DNA of 64,000 bases from Sphingomonadales bacterium (GTDB taxonomy: Bacteria > Pseudomonadota > Alphaproteobacteria > Sphingomonadales > Sphingomonadaceae): the NCBI GenBank assembly GCA_028871475.1, contig JAGWMZ010000017.1, positions 1-64,000 of the forward strand. Reading direction: 5' to 3'. Made by a program: the position numbers and the translations under genes. Positions 35,934 to 45,152 of this stretch are shown here, piece after piece. The stretch's first letter is position 1, and the number at the start of each line of letters is the position of its first letter. Under the pieces are notes generated by a model. It was not told the origin of the DNA. It ran no database searches and saw nothing but the letters and a program-made list of their open reading frames with translations.

Positions 35934-36174
35934 TGCGAGGGCCATCGCCCTCGCGCTCCCTTTAGTTCGGCAAGGTCAGCGGCTCCCGACCGTAGCGCCA
36001 GCATCGGCGCACCGCAGGTTTTAACACGCCAAAGGAAGCGCCGGGGCTTTCATGCCTGCGGCGCTCTCGTATTATGCGCTGACGTTTCGCTGGATAAGCG
36101 GCATAGACAACAAACGGGAGCGCGAGGGCCCCTAGCTTGTCGCTCGCGACAAGCGCTCGCTGAGGGCCCTCGCA
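35934..36174. repeat. Palindromic intergenic repeat, copy B (with inverted ends)
   Basis: A ~241-base element right after the helicase gene. The left end GCGAGGGCCATCGCCCTCGC plus GCTCCCTTTAGTT is nearly identical to copy A over about 33 bases. The right end is GGGAGC then GCGAGGGCC... to GGCCCTCGC (36165-36173), with an extra inner hairpin CTTGTCGC / GCGACAAG. The interior shares GGCGCACCGCAGG and GCCTGCGGCGC with copy A. Confidence 0.8.
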
Positions 36175-36189
36175 CCTTCCCCTTTTCTT

Positions 36190-37710
36190 CTAAACCGAAG
36201 CGGTGAACACACCCAGTTCCGGAATCCCGATCGAGCGCCGACCGCTGTAATCGGTCTTGACGACGATATGTCCGTCCTTCTCCAGATACTCCAGCAACCG
36301 CCGGATACGCCCGGATGACGAGGTGCCATAGACCCGCGCCAGTTCATTGTCGTCGGGGCAAGGCTCACCCTCGATGGCCGCACGGGCAATCACCAGATAG
36401 GGCGCCAGCCAGTCATCCGACACCGCCCGCGCCAGCCCCATCAACTGAGCCCAGCGCTCCTCTTGCGGCGCGTAGATGCCCGCAACGGCCATGGCGAAAC
36501 GGCGGCGGAACTGGATGACGTCGCCCGCATGGTGGCCGATGCGCTTCATCCGGCAACGCAGGGTAAAATCCTGATAGAGCGAGGCGATCTGCTGATAGGT
36601 GGCGCCCGGCTCGCTGGCCATGTCTTCCATGATGCTGGCGAGCAGGCTGTTCACCTCATCGGGCGACATGGCGGGCGGCGCCGACACTTGCGCCGCGGCA
36701 AAGAGGTTGTCGCTGCCCGCCAGCGGGTCGGCCGGGGCCTCCTCCGTGCCCGGCGCCACCGCCATCACATAGGTGCTGATCTGCTCCATCAGATCGCCGG
36801 CATCCGGCAGAACACCAGCGCGTGAGGGTGTATCGCTGCCCGTCAATTCCTCCAGCGTGGGGGCGGCGTGGAGCAGCACGTGAAGGTCATCGCCATTGGT
36901 GGCGGGCGGCGGCAACAGGCCGGTGGAGACCGCATTGCTTTTCGTCTTCACTCCGCCAATACGGACGGCCACCGGGCGGCGCGTGATGGCCGGGCCCAGC
37001 GCAAGGAACTGACCGCGCTCGAGATCGCGGATGGTTTCGGCCTGCCGCCGGTCCATGCCCAGAAGGTCCGCCGCGCGCGCCATGTCGATGTCGAGAAAGG
37101 TGCGGCCCATCAGGAAATTCGACGCCTCGGCCGCCACATTCTTGGCCAGCTTGGCCAGACGCTGGGTGGCGATGATCCCGGCAAGGCCACGTTTGCGCCC
37201 ACGGCACATCAGGTTCGTCATGGCCGAAAGCGACAGCCGCCGCACCTCATCGGTCACGTCACCCGCAGCGGCGGGGGCAAACATCTGCGCCTCGTCCACC
37301 ACCACCAGCGCGGGATACCACTGATCCCGCGGGGCATCGAACAGCGTGTTGAGGAACGTGGCGGCACAGCGCATCTGCGCCTCGATTTCCAGTCCGTCGA
37401 GCGCCAGAATCACACTCGCCCGGTGTTGCCGCACGCGGTTGGCCAGGCGGATCAGGTCATTGTTCGAATAGGCCGCGCCATCGACGACGATATGACCAAA
37501 GGGTTCTGCCAGGGTGACGAAATCGCCCTCAGGGTCGATCACCACCTGCTGGACCAGCGCCGCGCTTTCCTCAAGCAGACGGCGCAGCAAATGGCTCTTG
37601 CCCGAGCCCGAATTGCCCTGAACCAGCAAACGGGTCGCCAAGAGTTCCTCGATGTCGATCTGCAAGGGCTTGCCGCCCTGCTGTTCGCCGATGATAACCG
37701 ATGCGCTCAC
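36190..37710 (-). CDS. HerA-like P-loop ATPase (DUF87-type)
   Basis: A 506-residue ATPase with Walker A VQGNSGSGKSHLL near residue 35, Walker B ALVVVDEAQMFAP and a later GIIATQRLAKL (HerA/FtsK-like sensor). A Ser/Ala-rich linker leads to a C-terminal winged-helix-like part (SGRIRRLLEYLEKDGHIVV). HerA relatives translocate DNA, usually with a NurA nuclease; no nuclease is adjacent. The start is a GTG at 37710; the longer frame to 37911 has repeat-like, non-family composition. Confidence 0.8.
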   Translation of the reverse strand: MSASVIIGEQQGGKPLQIDIEELLATRLLVQGNSGSGKSHLLRRLLEESAALVQQVVIDPEGDFVTLAEPFGHIVVDGAAYSNNDLIRLANRVRQHRASVILALDGLEIEAQMRCAATFLNTLFDAPRDQWYPALVVVDEAQMFAPAAAGDVTDEVRRLSLSAMTNLMCRGRKRGLAGIIATQRLAKLAKNVAAEASNFLMGRTFLDIDMARAADLLGMDRRQAETIRDLERGQFLALGPAITRRPVAVRIGGVKTKSNAVSTGLLPPPATNGDDLHVLLHAAPTLEELTGSDTPSRAGVLPDAGDLMEQISTYVMAVAPGTEEAPADPLAGSDNLFAAAQVSAPPAMSPDEVNSLLASIMEDMASEPGATYQQIASLYQDFTLRCRMKRIGHHAGDVIQFRRRFAMAVAGIYAPQEERWAQLMGLARAVSDDWLAPYLVIARAAIEGEPCPDDNELARVYGTSSSGRIRRLLEYLEKDGHIVVKTDYSGRRSIGIPELGVFTASV

Positions 37711-37786
37711 GGGGGTGGGGTGTATCGGGTGGAGGCTTTGGGGCCTAGGGCTGGGAGTGGGGTTTTCCAGAGGTTTTGAGAGATAA

Positions 37787-37923
37787 TGCAAGGACCAGCA
37801 TCGCCGCGCCGCATGCGGTCCTTCCCTCCAACAGCAGAAAGCACAGCGCCCGCTCTCCCTTGGCGCGCCCATTGTGTCGGAAGACGTCATGGGGGTCCGG
37901 GGGTGTAACACCCCCGGCCTTCC
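37787..37923. repeat. Palindromic intergenic repeat, variant copy E
   Basis: Starts TGCAAGGACCAGCATCGCCG and continues with CGCCGCGCCGCATG, the same interior core as copies A and D. It ends with the perfect hairpin CCGGGGGTGT-A-ACACCCCCGG (37897-37917). It lies between the HerA-like gene and the flavoprotein gene, and the terminal hairpin may stop transcription. Confidence 0.55.
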
Positions 37924-37925
37924 CT

Positions 37926-39536
37926 TTATTTCAACAAGTCCAAAGCCAAAGCCTCAGCCACCTTGATCCCGTCAACCGCCGCCGACAGAATGCCCCCCGC
38001 ATAGCCTGCCCCCTCGCCCGCCGGATAGAGCCCGGGCGTGTTGAGCGACTGGAAATCCTTGCCCCGCGTGATGCGCAAGGGGCTGGAGGTGCGGGTTTCA
38101 ACGCCGGTCATGATGACATCGGGATGGTCATAGCCGGGCACCTGGCGGCCAAACACGGGCAGCGCCTCGCGGATCGCATCGATCACATAATCGGGCAGAC
38201 ATTCGCGCAGGTCGGTCAGCTTCACCCCCGGCTTGTAGCTGGGCACCACCGCGCCGAAGTCGCCCGAGGAGGAGCGCCCCGCCAGCAGGTCCCCCAGCTT
38301 TTGCCCGGGCGCCCAGTAATTGCTGCCCCCGGCAATATAGGCCAGATCCTCCCAGTGGCGCTGGAACGCGATCCCCGCCAGCGGCCCGCCGGGATAATCC
38401 TTGCCCGGATCAATGGTGACGACAAGGCCGGAATTGGCGTTGAATTCCGCCCGCGAATACTGGCTCATGCCGTTGGTCACCACGCGGCCTTCCTCGCTGG
38501 TGGCGGCCACCACGCGCCCGCCCGGACACATGCAGAAGGAATAGACCGTGCGCCCGTTGCTGCACTGATGCGACAGCGAATAGGCCGCCGCGCCCAAAAT
38601 CTCATTCCCCGCGCATTCGCCAAACCGCGCCTTGTCGATCCAGCTTTGCGGATGTTCGATGCGCACGCCGATGGCGAAGGGCTTGGCTTCCATCGTCACG
38701 CCCGCATCGTGCAGGGCATGGAACGTGTCGCGGCTGGAATGGCCCACCGCCATGATGACATGGCTGGTTTCAATGTACCCGCCATCGGAGAGATGCAGGC
38801 CGCGCAGCTTGCGGTCCTCACCCACGTCAAACCCGCTGACCAGCGTTTCGAAGCGATATTCGCCGCCCAGCTTCTCGATGGTCTCACGCATGCTCATCAC
38901 CATCGTCACCAGACGGAAGGTGCCGATATGGGGATGCGCCTCATAGAGAATGTCGTCGGGCGCGCCCGCTTTCACAAACTCCACCAGCACCTTGCGGCCC
39001 AGATGGCGCGGGTCCTTGATACGGCTGTAAAGCTTGCCGTCCGAAAAGGTGCCAGCGCCGCCCTCGCCAAACTGCACATTCGATTCAGGGTTCAACTCCG
39101 ACCGGCGCCACAGGCCCCAAGTGTCCTTGGTCCGCTCGCGCACGGCCTTGCCGCGCTCCAGAATGATCGGCTTCAGGCCCATTTGCGCCAGAATCAGCGC
39201 CGCCAGCAAGCCGCAGGGGCCGGCGCCAATCACCACCGGGCGCGGGCCGCTGTAATCGGCGGGCGCCATGACGGGGAAGTGATAGGATGTGTCAGGCGTG
39301 GCGCGCACATGCTGGTCGCCGGCATGGCGATCCAGCAGCGCAGCCTCATCGGCCACCTCGACATCAACCGTATAGACCAGCTTGATCGCGCTTTTCTTGC
39401 GCGCATCATTGCCGCGCCGCACCACATGCCAGCGCATCGGCGCGCCATCCTCCAGCCCCAGACGCAGGCGCGCAGCCTGTTCCAGTTCCTCGGGGCTATG
39501 GTTGAGCGGCAGGATGAGATCGGAAAGACGTATCAT
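37926..39536 (-). CDS. FAD-dependent oxidoreductase (COG2509 family)
   Basis: A 536-residue flavoprotein. An N-terminal ~95-residue domain precedes the FAD-binding fingerprint VVIGAGPCGLLAAL (GxGxxG at 104-109). Then come FGEGGAGTFSDGKLYSRI and VVAVGHSSRDTF-like segments characteristic of the uncharacterised COG2509 dehydrogenases. The C-terminus LYPAGEGAGYAGGILSAAVDGI is the second FAD-contact motif. The reaction is unknown. Upstream is the divergent marR-MFS pair. Confidence 0.88.
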   Translation of the reverse strand: MIRLSDLILPLNHSPEELEQAARLRLGLEDGAPMRWHVVRRGNDARKKSAIKLVYTVDVEVADEAALLDRHAGDQHVRATPDTSYHFPVMAPADYSGPRPVVIGAGPCGLLAALILAQMGLKPIILERGKAVRERTKDTWGLWRRSELNPESNVQFGEGGAGTFSDGKLYSRIKDPRHLGRKVLVEFVKAGAPDDILYEAHPHIGTFRLVTMVMSMRETIEKLGGEYRFETLVSGFDVGEDRKLRGLHLSDGGYIETSHVIMAVGHSSRDTFHALHDAGVTMEAKPFAIGVRIEHPQSWIDKARFGECAGNEILGAAAYSLSHQCSNGRTVYSFCMCPGGRVVAATSEEGRVVTNGMSQYSRAEFNANSGLVVTIDPGKDYPGGPLAGIAFQRHWEDLAYIAGGSNYWAPGQKLGDLLAGRSSSGDFGAVVPSYKPGVKLTDLRECLPDYVIDAIREALPVFGRQVPGYDHPDVIMTGVETRTSSPLRITRGKDFQSLNTPGLYPAGEGAGYAGGILSAAVDGIKVAEALALDLLK

Positions 39537-39603
39537 CCGCGCCCCATACCGCCACCGGCCCCGCCGCGCCAGCCCTGCCGAAGCCGCCTACCTTCCTTGA
39601 CAT

Positions 39604-39643
39604 GATGCATATACATCGAATAAAGGATGCATATGCATCCTTT
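39604..39643. promoter_or_regulatory. Likely MarR operator: two palindromes at the marR start
   Basis: GATGCATATACATC (39604-39617, one mismatched pair) is followed by a perfect 22-base palindrome at 39622-39643 with arms AAAGGATGCAT / ATGCATCCTTT. The second one covers the Shine-Dalgarno and start codon of the MarR gene, and the first lies 80 bases from the divergent flavoprotein start. This suits autoregulation. Confidence 0.75.
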
Positions 39644-40085
39644 GCCGCCGTCCCTCTGCGTCTGCACCACACTGCGCCGCGCCACGCGGGCGCTCACCCG
39701 CGCCTATGACGAAGCGCTGGCCGACCATGGCATCACCATCCAGCAATTCGCCATTCTGCGCCACACGCGCGATTACCTCCGCGCGGAGGGCAGCCCCATT
39801 CCCCTCGCCCGACTGGCCCAAAGGCTGGTGATGGACCGCACCAGCCTCTACCGCGCCTTGCCCGCGCTGGAACGCGCAGGCTGGCTGGCGCTGGCCTCTC
39901 CCTCGCCGCGGCTGCGCATAGCCGCCATCACCCCCGCCGGCGAAGCGCTGATCATGCGCGCCGAGCCCGACTGGACCGCACTGCAGACACGCATCCTTGC
40001 CTCCATGCAGCCGGGCGAATGGCTGGCCCTGCAAGCCAGCGCCGACCGCCTTGCCTCATCGCTCTCTCAGGATCTGCCCGCATGA
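39633..40085 (+). CDS. MarR family transcriptional regulator
   Basis: A 150-residue winged-helix regulator: TTLRRATRALTRAYDEAL for the dimer helix, ITIQQFAILR, IPLARLAQRLVMDRTSLYRALPALERAGW as the DNA-reading helices, and a C-terminal dimer helix. Of the two ATGs (39627 and 39633) the second is spaced correctly from AAAGG, which is itself inside a 22-base palindrome. The stop overlaps the start of the MFS gene (ATGA), so the regulator probably controls that transporter. Confidence 0.9.
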   Translation: MHPLPPSLCVCTTLRRATRALTRAYDEALADHGITIQQFAILRHTRDYLRAEGSPIPLARLAQRLVMDRTSLYRALPALERAGWLALASPSPRLRIAAITPAGEALIMRAEPDWTALQTRILASMQPGEWLALQASADRLASSLSQDLPA

Positions 40086-41329
40086 CCGCCCGCTTCCACC
40101 GCGCCTTTCTCGTCTGCGCCGTCACCTTCCTGTGCCTGCTGGTGGCCGCCGGGCTGCGTTCGGCACCCAGCGTGCTGATGGTGCCGCTGCAGCTTCATTT
40201 CGGCTGGGACCGCGCTACCGTCTCGCTCACCTCGGCGGTCGGCATTTTTCTCTATGGACTGGTGGGCCCTTTCGCCGCCGCGCTGATGCTCTCGCTGGGC
40301 ATCAAGCGGACCATGCTGGGCGGGCTGGCTTTGATGGCTCTGGGCACGCTGCTCAGCCGGTGGATGAGCGAGAGTTGGCACTATCTGCTGACCTGGGGCG
40401 TTATCTCGGGCCTGGGCAGCGGGGCCATTGCCAATGTGCTGGGCGCCACCATCACCAATCGCTGGTTCGCCCGGCGGCAAGGGCTGGTGATGGGTCTGCT
40501 CTCGGCCTCGACCGCCACCGGCGCGCTCATCTTCCTGCCCTTTCTCGCCTGGCTGACGCGCAATGGCGCCTGGCAGGGCGTGGTGACGATGGTGTCGGTC
40601 GCCTGCCTCGCCATGATACCGCTGGTCTGGTTTCTCGTCCCCGAAAGCCCGGTCGCCGTCGGCACCACCCGCTTTGGCGAAGCCCCCGGCGCCGTGCCGA
40701 CACCGCGCGCGGCGGCCAGCCCGATGCTGGCGCTGACCGTGTTGGCCAAGGCGTCAAAGTCTCCCACCTTCTGGCTGCTCTTCGGCACCTTCTTCGTCTG
40801 CGGCGCCACCACCAACGGCCTCGTCGGCACCCATCTCATCGCCTACTGCGGTGACCATGGCATCGCGCCCGTTGCCGCCGCAGGCCTGCTCTCCACCATG
40901 GGCTTTTTCGACCTGCTGGGCACCACCGCCTCGGGCTGGCTGACCGACCGTTTCGACCCGCGCCGCCTGCTTTTCGTCTATTACGGATTGCGAGGGGCTT
41001 CGCTCATCGTGCTGCCGTTCCTCTCCTTCGGCCCCATCGGTCTTGGCGCCTTTGCGGTGTTCTACGGGCTCGACTGGATCGCCACCGTGCCGCCCACCGT
41101 CGCCATCGCCAACCGCAGCTTTGGCGAACGCGAGGCGCCCATCGTCTTTGGCTGGGTGGTGGCCGGGCATCAGCTTGGCGCGGCCTGCGCGGCACTGGGT
41201 GCCGGGCTGATACGGCAGAGCTACGGCTCTTATGGCCCGGCCTTTGCCGCCGCAGGGATACTGGGCGTGGTCGCTGCATTGGCCGCGCTTGCCCTGCCCT
41301 ATACGCGTGCCCAGCTTCGCCCCGCTTGA
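40082..41329 (+). CDS. MFS transporter (monocarboxylate/OFA-like)
   Basis: A 415-residue 12-helix transporter. The GxxxDRxGxR/K loop is represented by GWLTDRFDPRRLLF between later helices, and the first half has GWDRATVSLTSAVGIFLYGLVGPFAA, typical of OFA/MCT-type carriers. The start ATG at 40082 overlaps the marR stop. The substrate is unknown; the MarR partner suggests an organic-acid or aromatic effector. Confidence 0.88.
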   Translation: MTARFHRAFLVCAVTFLCLLVAAGLRSAPSVLMVPLQLHFGWDRATVSLTSAVGIFLYGLVGPFAAALMLSLGIKRTMLGGLALMALGTLLSRWMSESWHYLLTWGVISGLGSGAIANVLGATITNRWFARRQGLVMGLLSASTATGALIFLPFLAWLTRNGAWQGVVTMVSVACLAMIPLVWFLVPESPVAVGTTRFGEAPGAVPTPRAAASPMLALTVLAKASKSPTFWLLFGTFFVCGATTNGLVGTHLIAYCGDHGIAPVAAAGLLSTMGFFDLLGTTASGWLTDRFDPRRLLFVYYGLRGASLIVLPFLSFGPIGLGAFAVFYGLDWIATVPPTVAIANRSFGEREAPIVFGWVVAGHQLGAACAALGAGLIRQSYGSYGPAFAAAGILGVVAALAALALPYTRAQLRPA

Positions 41330-41381
41330 ACCTGCCCGCGCCAGCCCCTAAAGGCGCGCGCAGGTTTCAAAGGGACAGCAC

Positions 41382-42245
41382 ATGGCACAGATCATCGATG
41401 GCAAGGCGCTGGCCGCGCGGCTGATGGAAGACACGCAGCAGGGCGTGGCGGACATCGTGGCGGCAACCGGCGCCCCTCCGGGTCTGGCCGTGGTGCTGGT
41501 GGGCGCCGACCCGGCGAGCGAGGTCTATGTCGGCCGCAAGATCAGCCAGTGCCGCAAGGCCGGCATCACCTCGATCGAGCACCGCCTGCCCGCCGACACC
41601 GCCGAGACCGAGCTCCTCGCCCTCATCGACCGGCTGAACGCCGACCCGGCCATTCATGGCATCCTGGTGCAGCTTCCCCTGCCCAAGGGCCTCAACGCCG
41701 CAGCCGTGCTCGACCGGATCAGCCCGGACAAGGATGTCGACGGCTTTCACCCGGTGAATGTCGGGCGCCTGTCCACCGGCACGGGCGGCCTTGTGCCCTG
41801 CACGCCGCTGGGCATCATGATGCTGCTCGACAGTGTGATCGAGGATTATCGCGGGCTCAACGCCGTGGTCATCGGTAAGTCGAACATCGTGGGCAAACCC
41901 GTCTCCATGCTGCTGCTCGAACGCGAGGCGACGGTGACGGTCACTCACATCGAGACGAAGGACCTGCCCGATGTCGCCCGCAAGGCCGACATCATCGTCG
42001 CCGCCGCCGGCGCCCCCCATCTGGTGCGCGGCTATTGGGTAAAGCCCGGCGCTGTGGTCATCGACGTTGGCATCACCCGCATCACCGACCACGATGGCGT
42101 GACCAAAATCGTGGGCGATTGCGCCACGCATGAGCTGGACCATGCCCGCGCTGTCACGCCCGTACCCGGCGGCGTGGGGCCGATGACCATTGCCTGCCTG
42201 CTGGCCAATACCGTCAAGGCGGCAAAAATGGGGCTGAAGCGGTAA
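41382..42245 (+). CDS. folD: Methylenetetrahydrofolate dehydrogenase/cyclohydrolase FolD
   Basis: A 287-residue bifunctional one-carbon enzyme. The catalytic [14 protein letters not shown] (Tyr/Lys pair), [19 protein letters not shown] and the NADP-binding [17 protein letters not shown] are all present. It interconverts 5,10-methylene- and 10-formyl-tetrahydrofolate. Standalone gene in plus orientation. Confidence 0.98.
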   Translation: MAQIIDGKALAARLMEDTQQGVADIVAATGAPPGLAVVLVGADPASEVYVGRKISQCRKAGITSIEHRLPADTAETELLALIDRLNADPAIHGILVQLPLPKGLNAAAVLDRISPDKDVDGFHPVNVGRLSTGTGGLVPCTPLGIMMLLDSVIEDYRGLNAVVIGKSNIVGKPVSMLLLEREATVTVTHIETKDLPDVARKADIIVAAAGAPHLVRGYWVKPGAVVIDVGITRITDHDGVTKIVGDCATHELDHARAVTPVPGGVGPMTIACLLANTVKAAKMGLKR

Positions 42246-42282
42246 AAAGGACCGGCAAGGGCCAGCACTCTCGCAAAAAATG

Positions 42283-42304
42283 ACGCGGGGCAACATTTCG
42301 TCAC
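42283..42304. promoter_or_regulatory. Shared upstream motif, copy 1
   Basis: GGCAACATTTCGTCACAA at 42287-42304, with preceding GCG, recurs with only three changes in 22 bases upstream of carbonic anhydrase (45153-45174). Within it CAACA and TCACA are spaced ten bases, like half-sites of an OmpR-type regulator. It lies about 70 bases before the secreted orphan. Confidence 0.4.
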
Positions 42305-42374
42305 AAAAGGGCACAGGGCGGGCAAAACACCTTGGCTATCTCCGTCTCATCACGAAGACGAAAGGTTTCCCCGG

Positions 42375-42746
42375 ATGTTGTTCTCGATCCTGACCACCCT
42401 GGCGCTGGCAACCACACCGGCCCCCATCGCCATCAACGAGCCCCTGCAGGCCATTGGCTGCCACCCCCAGCCCGGCAAGGTGATGGGCTGCGTCACCAAC
42501 AGCCACACCGTTGCCCAGCAGCGCGCGCAAGGCACGTTCAAGCCCGCCACCGCCCTGGCCGAGCGCGACAATGTCGAGCGCACCGTGGCCTGCCATCCCG
42601 ATCCCAGCCGCAACCGTGGCTGCTTTCGCGCCGCGCCGGGTGCCAGGGTGAAACCCGCCATGGCCGCCCGCGCCGCCAAGACCGAAACCGCCGAGGCGAC
42701 CCCCGCCCCGGCCCAGCCTTCGGACGCAGCCGCCAAAAGCAGCTGA
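42375..42746 (+). CDS. Secreted protein of unknown function
   Basis: A 123-residue protein with a short signal peptide (MLFSILTTLALATTPA) and two internally repeated Cys-containing units: IGCHPQPGKVMGCVT and VACHPDPSRNRGCFR. The four cysteines could form two disulfides or bind metal. The C-terminus is a low-complexity Ala/Pro/Glu tail. No family is recognised. It sits just upstream of a response regulator, and the shared motif in its promoter also occurs before carbonic anhydrase. Confidence 0.7.
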   Translation: MLFSILTTLALATTPAPIAINEPLQAIGCHPQPGKVMGCVTNSHTVAQQRAQGTFKPATALAERDNVERTVACHPDPSRNRGCFRAAPGARVKPAMAARAAKTETAEATPAPAQPSDAAAKSS

Positions 42747-42867
42747 TGTCCATCGGGCGGCAATTCCACGCCCACGGTTTCCCTATGACCGGCCCCTCGA
42801 CACGGCAGGTGCATGGGGTTGCCGCCCGAACTCTCTGCTTTTCCCTGCTTGAAAATGGAACCCATTC

Positions 42868-43638
42868 ATGCCTATCCGGGCAACCATGCCTGATGCCACG
42901 CTTCCCGATCCTGTCCCCGGCTCGGCCCCTTCCATTCTGCTGGTCGAGGACGATACCGCGCTGCGCGTCTTGACCGCCCGCGCTCTCAAGGCCCATGGCT
43001 ATGACGTGCGCACGGCCTGCAGCGGGGCGGAAATGTGGGTGGCGCTCGAAAACGCACCTGCCGATCTGCTGGTGCTCGACATCATGCTGCCCGGCACCAA
43101 TGGCATCGACCTGTTCCGCCGCATCCGCAAGACCAGCGAGGTGCCGATCATCTTCGTTTCCGCACGCGGCAGCGAGGAAGACCGCGTGCTGGGCCTGGAG
43201 TTGGGCGCTGACGACTATCTGGCCAAGCCTTTCGGCACGCGCGAGCTGATCGCGCGGATCGGCGCGGTGCTGCGCCGCGGCGGCGTCAGTGCGGCGGAGA
43301 ATGGCGAGCGCGATCTGGGCCGCCGCGATGTCGAGTTCGACGGCTGGACGCTTTCCATGGCCCGCCACGAACTGACCGCGCCCGATGGCACCATCGTTGA
43401 CCTGACCGGCGCCGAATTCGACCTGCTGTGCACTTTTGTCAGCCAGCCCCAGCGTGTCATCGGTCGCCAGCGGCTGATCGAACTGTCGCGCACGCGCATT
43501 GGCGACAGTTCAGACCGCTCGATCGACGTGCTGGTGAGCCGGTTGCGCCGCAAGCTGACCGACAAGGGCGGCTCTGCCCCGTTGGTGACGGTGCGCGGCG
43601 TCGGCTACATGTTCAACCTGCCGGTGACGCGGGGTTGA
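42868..43638 (+). CDS. OmpR-family response regulator
   Basis: A 256-residue regulator: receiver domain with acidic VEDD, phospho-acceptor Asp71 in LVLDIMLPG and a conserved Lys in YLAKPFG, then a winged-helix DNA-binding domain ending VRGVGYMFNLP. ATG at 42868; an ATG at 42886 would remove six residues. The stop overlaps the TTG start of the sensor kinase gene (TTGA), so the two form one two-component system. Confidence 0.95.
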   Translation: MPIRATMPDATLPDPVPGSAPSILLVEDDTALRVLTARALKAHGYDVRTACSGAEMWVALENAPADLLVLDIMLPGTNGIDLFRRIRKTSEVPIIFVSARGSEEDRVLGLELGADDYLAKPFGTRELIARIGAVLRRGGVSAAENGERDLGRRDVEFDGWTLSMARHELTAPDGTIVDLTGAEFDLLCTFVSQPQRVIGRQRLIELSRTRIGDSSDRSIDVLVSRLRRKLTDKGGSAPLVTVRGVGYMFNLPVTRG

Positions 43639-44963
43639 TCGTTCGCCCCTTCGCCCGGATACGCCAATGGGCGGGTGGCATAGGTCTGTTCGGCCGGCTG
43701 CTGGGCGTGCTGATTTTGGTGATGGCGGTGGATTTTGCCGCCAATGCGCTGGTCTTTGAAAAGGCCAGCGATTTTGCCCTTCAGGAAGACATTGCGACCC
43801 GGCTGGCCGACCGGCTGGCCGCCTCGGCCCGCGTGCTCGATGCGGAAAAGCCCGCCACCCGCGCGCAGATCGCGCAGGAGTTGAGCAGCGACAGTTTGCG
43901 CCTGCTCTGGTCGCCGCGCCATGAACCATCGCTGGCGGCCATCTCGCTGGCCGGGCTGCAAGGGCAGATTTTGGCGGCCCAGCCCCTGCTCGCCCAGCGC
44001 AACCTGCGCCTCCATCTGCTGCCCTTCAGCGACGACATCGGCGGGACGATGAGCCTGTCCGACGGCAGTGTCGTCAGCTTTGAAAGCCATAGCCGCCATG
44101 TCTGGGCACTGAAAGCCGGGCGGCTCATTTCGCTGGTCCTGCCCTCGCTGGTTCTGGTCGGGCTCGCTCTCGTCACGATCCGCGCCATTTTGCGCCCGCT
44201 GCGCCGGCTGGTGCTGGCCACGCGCCATGTCGGCACGGCGCGCTCCTCCGCCTTGACGCCATCCGGGCCGGTCGAGATCAAGAATCTCATCCACGCCTTC
44301 AATGCCATGCAAAGCCGCATCGACAGCCTGCTGGCCACCGGCACGCAGACCATGCTGGCCATTGGCCATGACCTGCGCACCCCGCTGGCCCGCATGCAAT
44401 TGCGGCTGGACGAGGCCGACCTCGACCCGGCCACGCGCGATGCCATCGAGGGCGATATCGGCGAGATGCGCGATCTCCTCGCCTCGCTGCAGACCTTCGT
44501 GGCGCCCCAGGGTGAAGAGCCCCCGCGCCGCATCGACCTTGCCGCCATGTTGCAGACACTGGTCGACAATGCCACCGACCATGGCGGCGATGCGACCTAT
44601 GATGGCCCCGACACGCTGGTGGCCATGGGCCGCGCGGTGCCGCTGCGCCGGGCCCTGTCCAACCTCATCGAGAATGCGCTGCATTATGGTGGCAATGCGC
44701 AGGTGACACTGGCGCAGGCCAATGGCCATGTCACCATCACCATCGCCGACCGGGGGCCCGGCATTCCCGAGGAGGAACTGGCCCATGTGCTCCAGCCCTT
44801 CGTGCGGCTGGACCATGCGCGCAGCCGCGACACGCCGGGCATGGGCCTTGGCCTTGCCATCGTGGAAAAATCGCTGAGCGGGGAAGGCGCAAGGCTGGTT
44901 CTGGCCAACCGCGAGGGCGGCGGGCTGGAGGCTAGGGTCATTCTGGCCGGGGATGCTTGTTAG
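43635..44963 (+). CDS. Sensor histidine kinase (EnvZ-like)
   Basis: A 442-residue kinase. A membrane helix at about 15-37 is followed by a periplasmic domain of about 125 residues, a second helix near 165-185, a HAMP-like segment and the H-box IGHDLRTPLARMQ with His245. The ATP-binding domain has NLIENALHYGG, DRGPGIPEE and GMGLGLAIV. The TTG start at 43635 overlaps the regulator stop; no ATG or GTG gives the first membrane helix. Signal unknown. Confidence 0.92.
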   Translation: MIVRPFARIRQWAGGIGLFGRLLGVLILVMAVDFAANALVFEKASDFALQEDIATRLADRLAASARVLDAEKPATRAQIAQELSSDSLRLLWSPRHEPSLAAISLAGLQGQILAAQPLLAQRNLRLHLLPFSDDIGGTMSLSDGSVVSFESHSRHVWALKAGRLISLVLPSLVLVGLALVTIRAILRPLRRLVLATRHVGTARSSALTPSGPVEIKNLIHAFNAMQSRIDSLLATGTQTMLAIGHDLRTPLARMQLRLDEADLDPATRDAIEGDIGEMRDLLASLQTFVAPQGEEPPRRIDLAAMLQTLVDNATDHGGDATYDGPDTLVAMGRAVPLRRALSNLIENALHYGGNAQVTLAQANGHVTITIADRGPGIPEEELAHVLQPFVRLDHARSRDTPGMGLGLAIVEKSLSGEGARLVLANREGGGLEARVILAGDAC

Positions 44964-44987
44964 GTTTTTCGAAGGTGCAAAAGGTCA

Positions 44988-45106
44988 TGCGAGGGCCGTA
45001 GCCCAAACTGACAAAATCCCACCGCGCCGCAGGCGTGACTCCTCCTCATACCAGCAGCGGTCACCCCGCCGACAAAATGGGATTGCAAAGGACGATGGCC
45101 CTTTGC
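44988..45106. repeat. Palindromic intergenic repeat, degenerate copy D
   Basis: Left end TGCGAGGGCC, interior CACCGCGCCGCAGG, right end GCAAAGGACGATGGCCCTTTGC-like. An outer inverted pair AATCCCA / TGGGATT brackets the interior. It is related to copies A and B in both ends and core but diverged. Confidence 0.55.
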
Positions 45107-45152
45107 CCGCCGGAGGCATTTTGATCTCCCCCCACGCCCGCCCATTTTTGCC

